Assembly: GCA_023266625.1 (NCBI GenBank)
Contig: JAHFPT010000034.1
Coordinates: 1-38,751 of the forward strand
DNA: 38,751 bases
Origin: Novosphingobium sp.
GTDB taxonomy: Bacteria; Pseudomonadota; Alphaproteobacteria; Sphingomonadales; Sphingomonadaceae
Direction of reading: 5' to 3'
Of the stretch, positions 15,129 to 23,790 are shown one piece after another. A program made the translations under genes and the position numbers. Under the pieces are notes generated by a model. It was not told where the DNA came from and did not search any database. It saw nothing but the letters and a program-made list of their open reading frames with translations. Numbering within the stretch: the stretch's first letter is position 1; each line of letters opens with the position of its first letter.

Positions 15129-16877
15129 ATGGGCGATTCCCCCGACACTTTTGGCGACGAAGCAGAGCAAGGCGAAGCTGCGCCCAGCGCAGCCGAGCTG
15201 GAGGCTGCCGGCCAGTCGGCGCTGTTCGGCGGCGATCCGGCCCCGCCAGCGCCTCAAGCGCCAGTCAGCACCCCGACCCAGCCCTATCGCGTCCTCGCCC
15301 GCAAATACCGGCCGCAGACCTTCTCCCAGCTGATCGGCCAGGATGCGATGGTGCAGACGCTGGCCAATGCGATTCGGCGCGAGCGGCTGGCGCATGCCTT
15401 TCTGATGACCGGGGTGCGCGGGGTCGGCAAGACTTCGACCGCGCGGCTGATCGCCAAGGCGCTCAATTGTATTGGGCCGGACGGGCAGGGCGGGCCGACC
15501 ATCGATCCCTGCGGTGTCTGTGAGCCTTGCGTCGCGATTGCCGAAGGGCGGCATATCGACGTGATCGAGATGGACGCCGCCAGCCACACCGGGGTCGACG
15601 ATGTCCGCGAGATCATCGAGGCAGTGCGCTATGCGGCGGTTTCGGCGCGCTACAAGATCTATATCATCGACGAAGTTCACATGCTGTCGCGCAATGCATT
15701 CAATGCCTTGCTCAAGACACTTGAGGAACCACCGAGCCATGTGAAATTCCTCTTCGCCACCACCGAGGCGGACAAGTTGCCGGTCACGGTGCTGTCGCGC
15801 TGCCAGCGCTTTGACTTGCGCCGGTTCACTGTCCCGCTGCTGATTCAGCAATTCACTGATATCTGCCTGGCGGAAGGCGTGGAGGCCGAACCAGAGGCCC
15901 TTGCCATGATCGCGGCAGCCGCCGAAGGTTCATCGCGCGATGGCCTGTCGATCCTCGATCAGGCGATTGCACATGCCGACATGGCGGACGGTCGCGTGAC
16001 GGCCGCGCAGGTGCAGGAAATGCTCGGCCTCGCCGACAAGAGCACCCAGCGCCGCCTGTTCGCCGCGCTGCTGGCGGGCGACGGTGCTGGTCTGCTCGAA
16101 CTGGTGGCGCAGCAATTCGCGCTTGGCGTCGAGCCGCTGGCGCTGCTGCGCGGCTGCATGGAGCTGACTCACCGGACTGCCGTTGCCCAGCTGGGTCAGG
16201 GTGCGGGCGATGCCGTTTCGGCGGAAGAGCGCGCGGCGATCGAAGGCTGGGCCAAGGGGCTGTCCGCCGGGCAGCTCCACCGCTTGTGGCAATTGCTGCT
16301 CAAGGGCTTCGACGAAGTGCGCACTGCGCCCGATCCGCTGGTCGCGGCGCAGATGGCACTGCTGCGGGTGATGCATGCCGCCGACATGCCCGATCCCGGC
16401 ACATTGGCGAAGAAACTGGAAGAGCTGGCCGCGCGGCCTGCACCTGCCGTTGGCGCGGAGGCTGGCGCGGCCCCAGCTGCAAGCGCCGCGCCGCCGTGGG
16501 AGGCGCTGGTTGAAGCGGTCGACCGCGCCGGTCAGCTCCGGGTCGGGCAGATCATGCGCGACTGGGTGCGCGTTGTCGCGCTGGGGCATGGCGAGTTGAG
16601 CTATAGCCTCGCGCCCGGCTATCCCGGCGATCCCTCACCGGAAATCCGCGACGGGCTGCTCAAGGCGACCGGCGAGCGCTGGCAGGTTGCGCTTTCTCCC
16701 AGTGAGGGCGCGCCGTCGCTGCGTGAGCTGACCGAAGCGATTCAGCAGGCCGAAGCAGCCGCGCTGCGCCGCGATCCGCTGGTCGAAGCGGCATTCGCAG
16801 CTTTTCCCGGAGCGGAAATCATCAAGGAAGAAGACGTCGTCCCGCTGGAACGGGGCAACCGCAACTGGAGCCGGTAA
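15129..16877 (+). CDS. dnaX: DNA polymerase III subunits gamma/tau
   Basis: This 582-residue clamp-loader ATPase has an acidic N-terminal extension (1-50), then YRVLARKYRPQTFSQLIGQD, Walker A GVRGVGKTS (95-103), a zinc module with Cys114, Cys128, Cys131 and Cys134, Walker B with IIDEVHML, LLKTLEEPP and the sensor 1 region ATTEADKLPVTVLSRC. The C-terminal part (from about 370) would carry the tau-specific regions that bind DnaB and the polymerase. I see no A-rich slippery site of the E. coli frameshift type, so gamma may not be made that way. It follows ffs and precedes ybaB, the standard order; a family C repeat separates it from ybaB. Confidence 0.95.
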   Translation: MGDSPDTFGDEAEQGEAAPSAAELEAAGQSALFGGDPAPPAPQAPVSTPTQPYRVLARKYRPQTFSQLIGQDAMVQTLANAIRRERLAHAFLMTGVRGVGKTSTARLIAKALNCIGPDGQGGPTIDPCGVCEPCVAIAEGRHIDVIEMDAASHTGVDDVREIIEAVRYAAVSARYKIYIIDEVHMLSRNAFNALLKTLEEPPSHVKFLFATTEADKLPVTVLSRCQRFDLRRFTVPLLIQQFTDICLAEGVEAEPEALAMIAAAAEGSSRDGLSILDQAIAHADMADGRVTAAQVQEMLGLADKSTQRRLFAALLAGDGAGLLELVAQQFALGVEPLALLRGCMELTHRTAVAQLGQGAGDAVSAEERAAIEGWAKGLSAGQLHRLWQLLLKGFDEVRTAPDPLVAAQMALLRVMHAADMPDPGTLAKKLEELAARPAPAVGAEAGAAPAASAAPPWEALVEAVDRAGQLRVGQIMRDWVRVVALGHGELSYSLAPGYPGDPSPEIRDGLLKATGERWQVALSPSEGAPSLRELTEAIQQAEAAALRRDPLVEAAFAAFPGAEIIKEEDVVPLERGNRNWSR

Positions 16878-16900
16878 GGCACTATTTCCCCTCCCCAAAT

Positions 16901-17014
16901 CCGTTCGTCCCGAGCGAAGTCGAGGGACTTTAGCCGAGCGAAGCCGAGGCATTCAACGGCGCAGGTTCTCGGCTTCGCTCGAACTGGTCCCTCGACTTCG
17001 CTCGGGACGAACGG
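16901..17014. repeat. Family C 114-nt palindromic repeat (intergenic copy)
   Basis: The outer arms CCGTTCGTCCCGAGCGAAGT and its complement enclose an inner inverted pair. It is nearly identical and equal in length to the copy inside the ABC-F gene at 2702-2815. It lies between dnaX and ybaB, which are transcribed in the same direction. Confidence 0.85.
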
Positions 17015-17055
17015 TAGTTTGACTGAATTGAAAGAGTCTTGGAAGGCCGTAATTC

Positions 17056-17391
17056 ATGAAGTCGATGGAAGAGATGATCAAGGCCGCACAAGCCGCCGCC
17101 GAGACCATCCAGAAGCAGATGACCGAGACGCAAGGCAAGCTCGACGGGATCGAAGTCGAGGGCCTCTCGGGCGGAGGTCTCGTCAAAATCCGCTGCTCGG
17201 CCAAAGGCCGGGTGATCGGCGTTGCCATCGACGACAGCCTGCTGACTCTCTCGGAAAAGCCGATCCTCGAGGATCTCGTCGCCGCCGCCTTCAACGACGC
17301 GCGGGTCAAGGCCGATCAGGTGACCGGCGAGGAAATGGCCAAGGTGCAGCAGGGCATGGGCCTGCCACCGGGGTTCAAGCTGCCGTTTTGA
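17056..17391 (+). CDS. ybaB: YbaB/EbfC family nucleoid-associated protein
   Basis: A 111-residue protein whose ATG follows GGAAGG by 9 nt. It reads MKSMEEMIKAAQAAAETIQK, then VEGLSGGGLVKIRCSAKGRV, then LEDLVAAAFNDARVKA, and ends in a Gly/Pro/Met tail (MGLPPGFKLPF). This is the YbaB dimer fold that binds and bends DNA. Its gene usually sits after dnaX and before recR; here recR does not follow, and two small unrelated genes take its place. Probable role: DNA packaging or support of repair. Confidence 0.93.
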   Translation: MKSMEEMIKAAQAAAETIQKQMTETQGKLDGIEVEGLSGGGLVKIRCSAKGRVIGVAIDDSLLTLSEKPILEDLVAAAFNDARVKADQVTGEEMAKVQQGMGLPPGFKLPF

Positions 17392-17409
17392 GGGGGCGGT
17401 AGACTGACG

Positions 17410-17655
17410 ATGCCTACGACGCGCTATTTCGACGAGCAGGTCATGCGCAAGCGGGCCTATTTGACGGTCGAAATGTGCCGACAGGTCCTGCAAGCGCCGC
17501 TGCGCCAGGAGGTTCAGGAAGATGGCCGCATCCGCCATTGGGGCAAGGTAATCTTGCCAAATGAGCCTGATGAGCGCATCTTGCGTGTCGTGACGCTGGA
17601 AGATGGCGAAACGCTGCACAACGCATTTCTGGATCGCGGCTATCGTGAGGACTGA
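17410..17655 (+). CDS. Small DUF4258-like hypothetical protein
   Basis: An 81-residue protein starting at the ATG at 17410. It has VMRKRAYLTVEMCRQVLQAP, then RIRHWGKVILP, then LRVVTLEDGETLHNAFLDR. The order of helix, central RxxxWG strand and a VTLEDGETxHNAF ending resembles DUF4258-type proteins, which often appear in toxin-antitoxin-like pairs. It is followed 2 nt after its stop by a DUF2283 gene, a pairing I recall elsewhere. Toxin activity is an inference from the pairing, not shown. Confidence 0.6.
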   Translation: MPTTRYFDEQVMRKRAYLTVEMCRQVLQAPLRQEVQEDGRIRHWGKVILPNEPDERILRVVTLEDGETLHNAFLDRGYRED

Positions 17656-17657
17656 CA

Positions 17658-17873
17658 ATGAAGCTGCATTACTACCCGGAAACCGACAGCCTTTATATCG
17701 AGTTGCGCGAAGGTGTTGCAACCGAGACGCGTGAAATCGCCGAAGGTCTGAATGCCGACTTCAACAAGGATGGCGTGGTTGTCGGGCTGGACATCGATGG
17801 CGCATCGAAAAAGCTCGATCTTGGCACGCTCGAGGCGATTGCCTTGCCCATTGCCTCGCTGAAGGCGGCGTGA
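17658..17873 (+). CDS. DUF2283 domain-containing protein
   Basis: A 71-residue protein that begins 2 nt after the preceding stop, so the pair is translationally coupled. It reads MKLHYYPETDSLYIELREG, then ETREIAEGLNADFNKDGVVV, then GLDIDGASKKLDL. YYPETDSLYIEL and the VGLDIDGAS strand are DUF2283 hallmarks. The family's function is not known; as the second gene of a two-gene unit it could be the antitoxin-like partner. Confidence 0.82.
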   Translation: MKLHYYPETDSLYIELREGVATETREIAEGLNADFNKDGVVVGLDIDGASKKLDLGTLEAIALPIASLKAA

Positions 17874-17965
17874 CGGGGCGCAGGAACGAAGTCGCTAAGG
17901 CCCAGCTGTGCATGGGCCTGGTGCCGAGGCTCTAATCGCAACCGGTTAATAGTTGGGGGTCACGT

Positions 17966-18001
17966 CACCATCCACAGTCCCGCCACCATCCACAGTCCCG
18001 C
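17966..18001. repeat. Two-copy 18-bp tandem direct repeat upstream of lon
   Basis: The unit CACCATCCACAGTCCCGC occurs twice head to tail (17966-17983 and 17984-18001), ending 72 nt before the lon start. It may be a replication-slippage duplication or a paired regulator site. The rest of the gap 17874-18073 shows no gene. Confidence 0.6.
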
Positions 18002-18073
18002 CAGCTTGGCCCATTGCACCCCGCGCGAGGCCACCCCATATCCCGCGCCAACGCCGGGCAATCGCCCCTATGA

Positions 18074-20482
18074 ATGGACCATAAATTGAAACTCCTCCCG
18101 CTCCTCCCCCTGCGCGATATTGTCGTGTTCCCCGGCATGGTCGTGCCGCTGTTTGTCGGCCGCGAGATGTCGGTTGCCGCGCTTGAGGCGGCGATGACTG
18201 GTGACAAGGACATCTTTCTGCTCGCCCAGCTCGATCCCGGCTGCGACGATCCCGGCGAGAACGATCTCTATGACATGGGCGTCGTCGCCACGGTGCTGCA
18301 GCTGCTCAAGCTGCCCGATGGCACAGTGCGGGTGCTGGTCGAAGGCCAGCAGCGCGGCCGGCTGGAAACGCTGCGCGAAGAGGGCAATATGCTGGTCGCC
18401 CAGGTCGAGGAGCTGGAAGGCGAAGCTGCCTCGGGCACCGAAGTCTCGGCGATGATGCGCAGTGTGGTCGAGCAATTTGGCGAATATGCCAAGCTCAACA
18501 AGAAGCTGTCGCAGGATGCCGGCGACCAGCTGGCCGATATCGACGATGCCTCGCGCCTTGCCGATGCCATCGCTGCGCAGCTCACCACCAAGGTCGCCGA
18601 CAAGCAGACACTGCTGACCGAGACCGATCCGCTCAAGCGGCTGGAAATGGTGTTCAGCTTCATGGAGGGCGAGCTTGGCGTGCTCCAGGTCGAGCGCAAG
18701 ATCCGCGGGCGGGTCAAGCGCCAGATGGAGAAGACCCAGCGCGAATATTATCTCAACGAGCAGATGAAGGCGATCCAGTCGGAGCTTGGCGGCGGCGATG
18801 GCGAAGAGACCAACGAGCTCGTCGAGCTGCAAGGCAAGATCGACAAGCTCAAGCTCTCCAAGGAAGCCCGCGCCAAGGCCAATTCCGAGCTCAAGAAGCT
18901 CAAGTCGATGCAGCCGATGAGCGCCGAGGCGACGGTCATCCGCAATTATCTCGATGTGTTGCTCGGCCTGCCCTGGGGCAAGAAGTCGAAGCTCAAGAAG
19001 GATCTCGCCGAAGCGCAGCAGGTGCTCGATGACGATCACTATGCGCTCGACAAGGTCAAGGAGCGCATCATTGAATATCTCGCGGTGCAGACGCGGACCA
19101 ACAAGCTCAAGGGGCCAATCCTGTGCCTGGTCGGGCCGCCGGGCGTCGGCAAGACTTCGCTGGGCAAGTCGATTGCCCGGGCGACGGGGCGCGAATTCGT
19201 GCGCCAGTCACTGGGCGGGGTGCGTGATGAGGCCGAGATTCGCGGCCACCGGCGCACCTATATCGGTTCGCTGCCCGGCAAGATCATCACCAATCTCAAG
19301 AAGGCAGGTGCCGCGAACCCGCTGTTCCTGCTCGATGAGATCGACAAGCTGGGCCAGGATTTCCGCGGCGATCCGGCCTCGGCGCTGCTTGAGGTGCTCG
19401 ACCCCGAACAGAACCACAAGTTTCAGGATCATTACCTCGAACTCGACTTCGACCTGTCCGACGTCATGTTCGTCTGCACCGCCAACAGCCTCAACCTGCC
19501 GCAGGCGCTGCTCGACCGCATGGAGATTATCCGGCTCGAAGGCTACACCGAGGACGAGAAGGTCGAGATTGCCGAGCGCCATCTGATTGCCAAGCAGGTG
19601 GAAGCGCATGGGCTGAAGAAGGGCGAGTTCACCCTCACCAACGAAGGCCTGCGCGATCTGATCCGCTATTATACCCGCGAGGCAGGCGTGCGCACGCTGG
19701 AGCGTGAGATCGCCCGGCTGGCGCGGAAGGTTCTGCGCCAGATTCTCGAAGGCAAGACCAAGAGCATCATCGTCACTCCGGAAAACCTTGGTGACTATGC
19801 TGGGGTGCGCAAGTTCCGTCACGGCATGTCCGACGAGGAGAATCAGGTTGGCGCGGTGACGGGTCTCGCCTGGACCGAAGTTGGCGGCGAGCTCCTGACG
19901 ATCGAATGTGTCACTGTGCCTGGCAAGGGCACGGTGCGCACCACCGGCAAGCTCGGCGAAGTGATGAGCGAGGGCGTGCAGATGGCCTTCAGCTTCGTCA
20001 AAGCCCGTGCGCCTGCCTATGGCATCAAGCCGTCGATCTTCAATCGCAAGGACCTCCACATCCATTTGCCCGAAGGGGCGGTGCCCAAGGATGGGCCGAG
20101 CGCGGGCGTCGGCATGGTGACAGCGATGGTCTCGACGCTGACCGGCGTCCCGGTACGCGCCGATCTCGCCATGACCGGCGAGGTTACGCTGCGCGGGCGG
20201 GTGCTGCCGATCGGCGGGCTGAAGGAGAAGCTGCTGGCGGCGCTGCGCGGCGGCATCAAGACGGTGCTGATCCCGGAAGAGAACCGCAAAGACCTCGCTG
20301 AGATCCCGGCCAATATCCAGCAGGAGCTGGAAATCATCCCGGTCTCCCATGTCGACGAGGTGCTGGCGCTGGCGCTGGTGGAGCCGCTCGAAGCGGTCGA
20401 ATGGACCGAGGCTGACGAGCTGGCGAGCCAGGCGGCAGCGCCCCTGCAAGGTGGTCCGGCGGCATCTCTCACCGCCCATTGA
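18074..20482 (+). CDS. lon: ATP-dependent protease Lon (LonA type)
   Basis: An 802-residue protein of typical length for LonA. The N-terminal substrate-binding domain (about 1-200) opens [20 protein letters not shown], then comes a coiled-coil helical region, an AAA+ module with Walker [10 protein letters not shown] (about 354-362) and Walker [10 protein letters not shown], and a protease domain with Ser676 in DGPSAGVGM and Lys719 in GGLKEK as the catalytic dyad. Lon degrades misfolded and regulatory proteins in the cytoplasm. The start at 18074 is the only ATG in frame near the conserved beginning; ATG 18070 is out of frame. A terminator follows at 20590, then hupB, the same order as in E. 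coli. Confidence 0.96.
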   Translation: MDHKLKLLPLLPLRDIVVFPGMVVPLFVGREMSVAALEAAMTGDKDIFLLAQLDPGCDDPGENDLYDMGVVATVLQLLKLPDGTVRVLVEGQQRGRLETLREEGNMLVAQVEELEGEAASGTEVSAMMRSVVEQFGEYAKLNKKLSQDAGDQLADIDDASRLADAIAAQLTTKVADKQTLLTETDPLKRLEMVFSFMEGELGVLQVERKIRGRVKRQMEKTQREYYLNEQMKAIQSELGGGDGEETNELVELQGKIDKLKLSKEARAKANSELKKLKSMQPMSAEATVIRNYLDVLLGLPWGKKSKLKKDLAEAQQVLDDDHYALDKVKERIIEYLAVQTRTNKLKGPILCLVGPPGVGKTSLGKSIARATGREFVRQSLGGVRDEAEIRGHRRTYIGSLPGKIITNLKKAGAANPLFLLDEIDKLGQDFRGDPASALLEVLDPEQNHKFQDHYLELDFDLSDVMFVCTANSLNLPQALLDRMEIIRLEGYTEDEKVEIAERHLIAKQVEAHGLKKGEFTLTNEGLRDLIRYYTREAGVRTLEREIARLARKVLRQILEGKTKSIIVTPENLGDYAGVRKFRHGMSDEENQVGAVTGLAWTEVGGELLTIECVTVPGKGTVRTTGKLGEVMSEGVQMAFSFVKARAPAYGIKPSIFNRKDLHIHLPEGAVPKDGPSAGVGMVTAMVSTLTGVPVRADLAMTGEVTLRGRVLPIGGLKEKLLAALRGGIKTVLIPEENRKDLAEIPANIQQELEIIPVSHVDEVLALALVEPLEAVEWTEADELASQAAAPLQGGPAASLTAH

Positions 20483-20589
20483 GCTATGCTGCACTGCCGC
20501 GACTCGGAGGCCACTCCAGGCCGCCGGGAGTGGCAAATTACGCAGACCAGGCCTCGCAACCGCACGCTTCGTCGAAATTGGCTGAATTT

Positions 20590-20613
20590 CCGGGGAAATT
20601 GCCCGGTTTTTTT
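20590..20613 (+). terminator. Rho-independent terminator after lon
   Basis: CCGGG (20590-20594) pairs with CCCGG (20602-20606) and is followed at once by seven T (20607-20613). The stem is short but the T-run is clear. Confidence 0.6.
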
Positions 20614-20624
20614 GCCTTTTGGCT

Positions 20625-20653
20625 TTGACAGTTTCACTAAAACTCGCTCAATT
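20625..20653 (+). promoter_or_regulatory. Possible hupB promoter
   Basis: TTGACA at 20625-20630 is a perfect -35 element. With a 17-nt spacer the -10 would be TCAATT (20648-20653), a weak match. It lies just after the lon terminator and about 65 nt before the hupB start, which fits an independent promoter. Confidence 0.4.
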
Positions 20654-20718
20654 CCGCCGCGATCTAGAGGCGAGTCCAAGCATCTCGATTTCACAAGCAA
20701 GCCAAGGGGGTTCCCGTA

Positions 20719-20991
20719 ATGAATAAGAACGATCTGATCGGCGCAGTTGCAGATTCAAGTGGCCTCACGCGCAGTGACGCCACCAAGGCGGTCGAAGGCG
20801 TTTTCGACGCGGTCACCGGCGCTCTGAAGAAGGGTGACGAAGTCCGCCTGGTCGGTTTTGGCACCTTCTCGGTGGCCAAGCGCAAGGCTTCAACCGGGCG
20901 CAACCCGCGCACTGGCGAGCCGATGACGATCAAGGCGTCGACCCAGCCCAAGTTCAAGGCCGGCAAGGGCCTGAAGGACGCGGTCAACTAA
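20719..20991 (+). CDS. hupB: HU family DNA-binding protein
   Basis: A 90-residue protein of standard HU length, with AAGGGGG upstream of the ATG. It starts MNKNDLIGAVADSSGLTRSD and carries VRLVGFGTFSV and the DNA-binding arm region RNPRTGEPMTIKAS. HU dimers bend DNA and organise the nucleoid, and in E. coli hupB also follows lon. The gene appears to be transcribed alone, between its own possible promoter and a strong terminator. Whether the partner is another HU subunit cannot be told here; only one HU gene lies in the window. Confidence 0.95.
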   Translation: MNKNDLIGAVADSSGLTRSDATKAVEGVFDAVTGALKKGDEVRLVGFGTFSVAKRKASTGRNPRTGEPMTIKASTQPKFKAGKGLKDAVN

Positions 20992-21037
20992 TCCGCAGAA
21001 GCAGGCCGCATCGCCTCGCGGCCGCCTCGACGAAATC

Positions 21038-21077
21038 CGCCGCGCTTGCCCCTGGGCAGGCGCGGCGTTTCGTTTTT
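21038..21077. terminator. Strong hairpin terminator between convergent hupB and rlmB
   Basis: CGCCGCGC (21038-21045) pairs with GCGCGGCG (21060-21067), and the inner TTGCCC/GGGCA extends the stem. TTTCGTTTTT follows. The rlmB stop is at 21087, on the opposite strand, so the hairpin may also serve it. Confidence 0.8.
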
Positions 21078-21086
21078 GGGGGACAG

Positions 21087-21884
21087 TTAACGCGTTGCTG
21101 CTGCATAGAGCGCAATCGCTGCCGCGTTGGACACATTCAGGCTTTCGATCGCTCCGGACATTGGCAGCCGGGCAAGCGCATCGCAATGCTGGGCGATATT
21201 GTGGCGCAAGCCTTCGCCCTCGCTGCCCAGGACCAGCGCCACCGGACCGGTTGGCAGCGCCTCGGCCAGCGTTGTCGCGGCCTTGCCGTCGAGCCCGATG
21301 CGCCAATATCCGGCCTCGGCGATTTCCTCCAGCGCCCGGGCAAGATTGACCACCCGCACCCAGGGGACGACTTCCAGCGCCCCGGAGGCCGATTTCGCCA
21401 CCGTTCCCGATTCGGGCGGGGCATGGCGGTCCTGTGTGACCAGCGCTGCGGCATTGAAGGCGGCGGCCGAGCGCAGGATCGCCCCGGCATTGTGGGGATC
21501 GGTGACCTGGTCGAGCACGACGACCGGCCGGGCCGGGTCGCCATCGAGGACATCGGCGAGATAGACGTCTTCCAGCGCATCGCATTCGAGCACCAGCCCC
21601 TGATGCGGCGCATCGCGCGCGACCAGCCGGGCGAGATCGGCAGCTTGCGCATATTCGAGCGGGAAATTCGGGGGCAGGTCGCCATCCAGCGCAGCGATGC
21701 CTTCGCGCGTTGCCCACAGTTTGCGGTGCTTGCGCTCGGGATTGTTCAGCGCTGCTTCGACCGCGTGATGCCCCCACAGCCGCACAGCGCCCGTGCTGGC
21801 CCGCCCGGAGCCGCGCCCGCCCTGCATTCGCCCGGCGCGTCCGCGCAGCGCCCGGGAAGGTTTGCCGTCGCTGTCTCTGCTCAT
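21087..21884 (-). CDS. rlmB: 23S rRNA (guanosine-2'-O-)-methyltransferase, SpoU/TrmH family
   Basis: A 265-residue protein starting at the ATG at 21884; the longer frame runs across the tRNA-Tyr gene and is rejected. A basic Gly/Arg-rich N-terminus is followed by the substrate-binding domain (LWGHHAVEAALNNPERK) and a SPOUT knot with the three SpoU motifs: VTDPHNAGAILRSA, LVLGSEGEGLR and ESLNVSNAAAIAL. RlmB methylates the 2'-OH of a P-loop guanosine of 23S rRNA (Gm2251 in E. coli numbering) using SAM. Other SpoU enzymes have similar motifs; the N-terminal HHAVEAAL makes RlmB the best choice. Confidence 0.88.
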   Translation of the reverse strand: MSRDSDGKPSRALRGRAGRMQGGRGSGRASTGAVRLWGHHAVEAALNNPERKHRKLWATREGIAALDGDLPPNFPLEYAQAADLARLVARDAPHQGLVLECDALEDVYLADVLDGDPARPVVVLDQVTDPHNAGAILRSAAAFNAAALVTQDRHAPPESGTVAKSASGALEVVPWVRVVNLARALEEIAEAGYWRIGLDGKAATTLAEALPTGPVALVLGSEGEGLRHNIAQHCDALARLPMSGAIESLNVSNAAAIALYAAATR

Positions 21885-22047
21885 TTGCGCTGTTCCATTG
21901 CCATCATGGCCCAATCTCTTGATTACAACGCCCCTGCCAGCCCGACCATTGACAGGCAAGGCTCGCTTCGTCATTGAGCGCGCCTTCCCGTCGCGGGGCT
22001 CGATAGAGCTGCGATTGCGGGGCAAGCCGCAACCGGCATGCTGGTGT

Positions 22048-22133
22048 GGACAGGTGGCCGAGTGGTTAAAGGCAGCAGACTGTAAATCTGCCCGCGCAAG
22101 CGTACGCTGGTTCGAATCCAGCCCTGTCCACCA
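22048..22133 (+). tRNA. tRNA-Tyr (anticodon GTA)
   Basis: The acceptor strands GGACAGG and CCTGTCC pair, with A as discriminator and an encoded CCA at 22131-22133. The anticodon stem-loop GCAGA-CTGTAAA-TCTGC gives anticodon GTA at 22082-22084. The long variable arm fits a class II tRNA, and GGTTCGAATCC gives the T arm. It is transcribed away from rlmB. Confidence 0.97.
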
Positions 22134-22313
22134 TCGGCCTTCCCGTATTGGCACGCCGAAACCCGTAGAAATCCCGGAAACACTAGGCTACTCTTCCCGC
22201 GCAGGCCCGCCTGCGCCCGCTGCTCTTCGCCTCTAGCCTGCCCAGTCGAATACACCACACCTAGGTATTCTGGGCACCTGAGTGGCCTTGCTTCGCTGCC
22301 TTGCGATAAAGGC

Positions 22314-22919
22314 CTAGGCTTCAATCGGATTGAGTGGGACGCCTAGGCCATCCCTATACGCATTGCCAAGGCTGAATTGAGCATCAGCCAAGCCTTGCTC
22401 AGTAGCCTTCTCAAGCCAATGCGCGGACAATACCGCATCTTTCGGCAATCGTTGGCCAGGTTCTTCGCGTGGCCTCGGTGAGTTCGCATCAGCCAGAACG
22501 CCCGGCAACCCCGCATTACCCCCCACTTGTCCTGGGAAGAGTAGCAGTCCGAGGATGGTGTCCCCGGACGTGGTGTAGCTTGGGGTTAGGTTGGCCGCAT
22601 CGAACGCGGGGAACACAATCTGACCATCATTGCGCTCGTAAAGCTTTGCCGGGCGATGCAGTGCGACGTAGCCAAAATAACCGGCGGCATCCCCCTCGTC
22701 CAATCTGCCCAATCCTAGGGCTGCTTCGGGCCCATTCTCGGCCCTTCGCTCGCGATTCTTGGATGCCTTGAAATGGACAATCTGGCGACCGAGCACACAC
22801 ATTGGAATGGCTTGGTGGTGGGGACAATCCGAAAAGTCTGGTTTCAGATCGCTAATGGCGGAAAGCTGCCGTACCGTATGGCTGCTCGCCATGACTGCAA
22901 CGCGCCCAAACTTCGCCAT
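22314..22919 (-). CDS. Hypothetical protein with a C-terminal Sel1-like repeat, possibly truncated
   Basis: The minus strand is open here for a product of about 201 residues from an ATG at 22919 (others at 22892 and 22955). The C-terminal part reads HWLEKATEQGLADAQFSLGN, then AYRDGLGVPLNPIEA, a single Sel1-like repeat that stops where families normally continue with further repeats. Upstream is LTPSYTTSGDTILGLLLFPG and a region I do not recognise. Base composition is less GC-rich than its neighbours. It could be the remnant of a Sel1 protein or a real short one. It is divergent from the Cus operon, leaving only 48 nt between the starts. Confidence 0.4.
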   Translation of the reverse strand: MAKFGRVAVMASSHTVRQLSAISDLKPDFSDCPHHQAIPMCVLGRQIVHFKASKNRERRAENGPEAALGLGRLDEGDAAGYFGYVALHRPAKLYERNDGQIVFPAFDAANLTPSYTTSGDTILGLLLFPGQVGGNAGLPGVLADANSPRPREEPGQRLPKDAVLSAHWLEKATEQGLADAQFSLGNAYRDGLGVPLNPIEA

Positions 22920-22967
22920 TCGCACCGAATTGACATTCAGCTCCCTCAAGAGCATTTCGACGCCGAT

Positions 22968-23342
22968 ATGAAATTTCTGTTCCGCCATTTCCTGTTGCTC
23001 GGGGTCATTCTTGGCCTTGCCGGGCAGGGCGTGGCGTTTGCAGCTACTCCCTGTGCCGTGATGCAAATGGAGCAGGCGTCTGCGAAGGCTGAGCCGATGG
23101 CAGGAATGGGCGATTGTGCGATGGGTCAACACAAGACCGATAAAGGCTCGACCCCGTGCAAAGATATGAGTCTGGGTTGCCTCGCTATGGCGGGCTGCGC
23201 GGCATTAGCCGCAATTGACGTCTCACCGGCAGTCTTGACCTCACCGCTGCCTTTGGCTGCCGTTGCTGCATGGCCCGCAACGCCAGTCCTCCTCGGGAGA
23301 AGCATTGCGCCTGATCCCGATCCCCCTTCGCTCCTTGGCTGA
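22968..23342 (+). CDS. Small secreted Cys/Met-rich protein at the head of the Cus operon
   Basis: This 124-residue protein starts at the ATG at 22968; an upstream in-frame start at 22773 would precede the signal peptide. The signal peptide is KFLFRHFLLLGVILGLAGQG. The mature part is rich in Cys and Met (CAVMQMEQ, MAGMGDCAMGQH, CKDMSLGCLAMAGCAAL), and the C-terminus ends in a hydrophobic stretch and GRSIAPDPDPPS. I recall similar proteins at the start of sphingomonad heavy-metal efflux operons. A periplasmic Cu(I)/Ag(I) binding role is likely but unproven. It is the first gene of the cus unit. Confidence 0.7.
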   Translation: MKFLFRHFLLLGVILGLAGQGVAFAATPCAVMQMEQASAKAEPMAGMGDCAMGQHKTDKGSTPCKDMSLGCLAMAGCAALAAIDVSPAVLTSPLPLAAVAAWPATPVLLGRSIAPDPDPPSLLG

Positions 23343-23411
23343 ACCGACTGGCGTTTAGCGGCTTAGACAGCCGCTCTGCGCTTGAATCTGATTCAACCAA
23401 GGATACTCAAC

Positions 23412-23690
23412 ATGAAGACTCTGCTTTCAATTGCCGCTGCCGTTGCGGCTATTACGTCTGCGTCAGTGGCCTTTGCCCATGACGCACAGCCCACCAGCGC
23501 CACTGGCCATTACGAATGGCAGACGCGCCCGACCGTTGGCCCACGCGCTCCCCTGACCGCACCAGCCCGGATTTGGGTGAGTGACGCCAAGGAAGTCGCC
23601 AGTTGCGATTGCTCCATGATGCACGAAACTGCGATGTCGGCTGACTGCATGGCGATGCCGCACAAGGATGCGAGCGCCTCCCACGGCTAA
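23412..23690 (+). CDS. Small periplasmic His/Met/Cys-rich protein of the Cus operon
   Basis: A 92-residue protein from the ATG at 23412, preceded by AAGGA. The signal peptide MKTLLSIAAAVAAITSASVA is cleaved near FAHD. The C-terminal part has metal-ligand clusters CDCSMMHETAM and CMAMPHKDASASHG. It lies 69 nt after the previous small gene and 100 nt before cusC. By composition and position it is likely a copper-binding accessory protein; I do not recognise a named family. Confidence 0.65.
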   Translation: MKTLLSIAAAVAAITSASVAFAHDAQPTSATGHYEWQTRPTVGPRAPLTAPARIWVSDAKEVASCDCSMMHETAMSADCMAMPHKDASASHG

Positions 23691-23790
23691 TGCCTTGAAT
23701 TGACCACGCTGATCGGCGCGGTGCGACTGCGCTCCGCCGATTGGCTGGCAGGCATCAAGCGCGTTCCCTTCGTTTCAACAGGGCGTCACC

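Noticed and set aside
15129..16877. Programmed frameshift in dnaX producing gamma
   Set aside because: No A-rich slippery heptamer with a following stem was seen, so I do not claim the short form.
1638..17014. CRISPR array or spacer-repeat structure
   Set aside because: The repeats are dispersed, palindromic and of three kinds; none shows regular spacing with unique spacers, and no cas genes are present.
19208..20536. Minus-strand 442-codon ORF
   Set aside because: It is the shadow of lon; the plus strand holds the Lon AAA+ and protease motifs.
21885..22154. Upstream extension of rlmB across the tRNA
   Set aside because: The extension includes the antisense of tRNA-Tyr (the typical TGLDSNQR peptide) and no RlmB homology.
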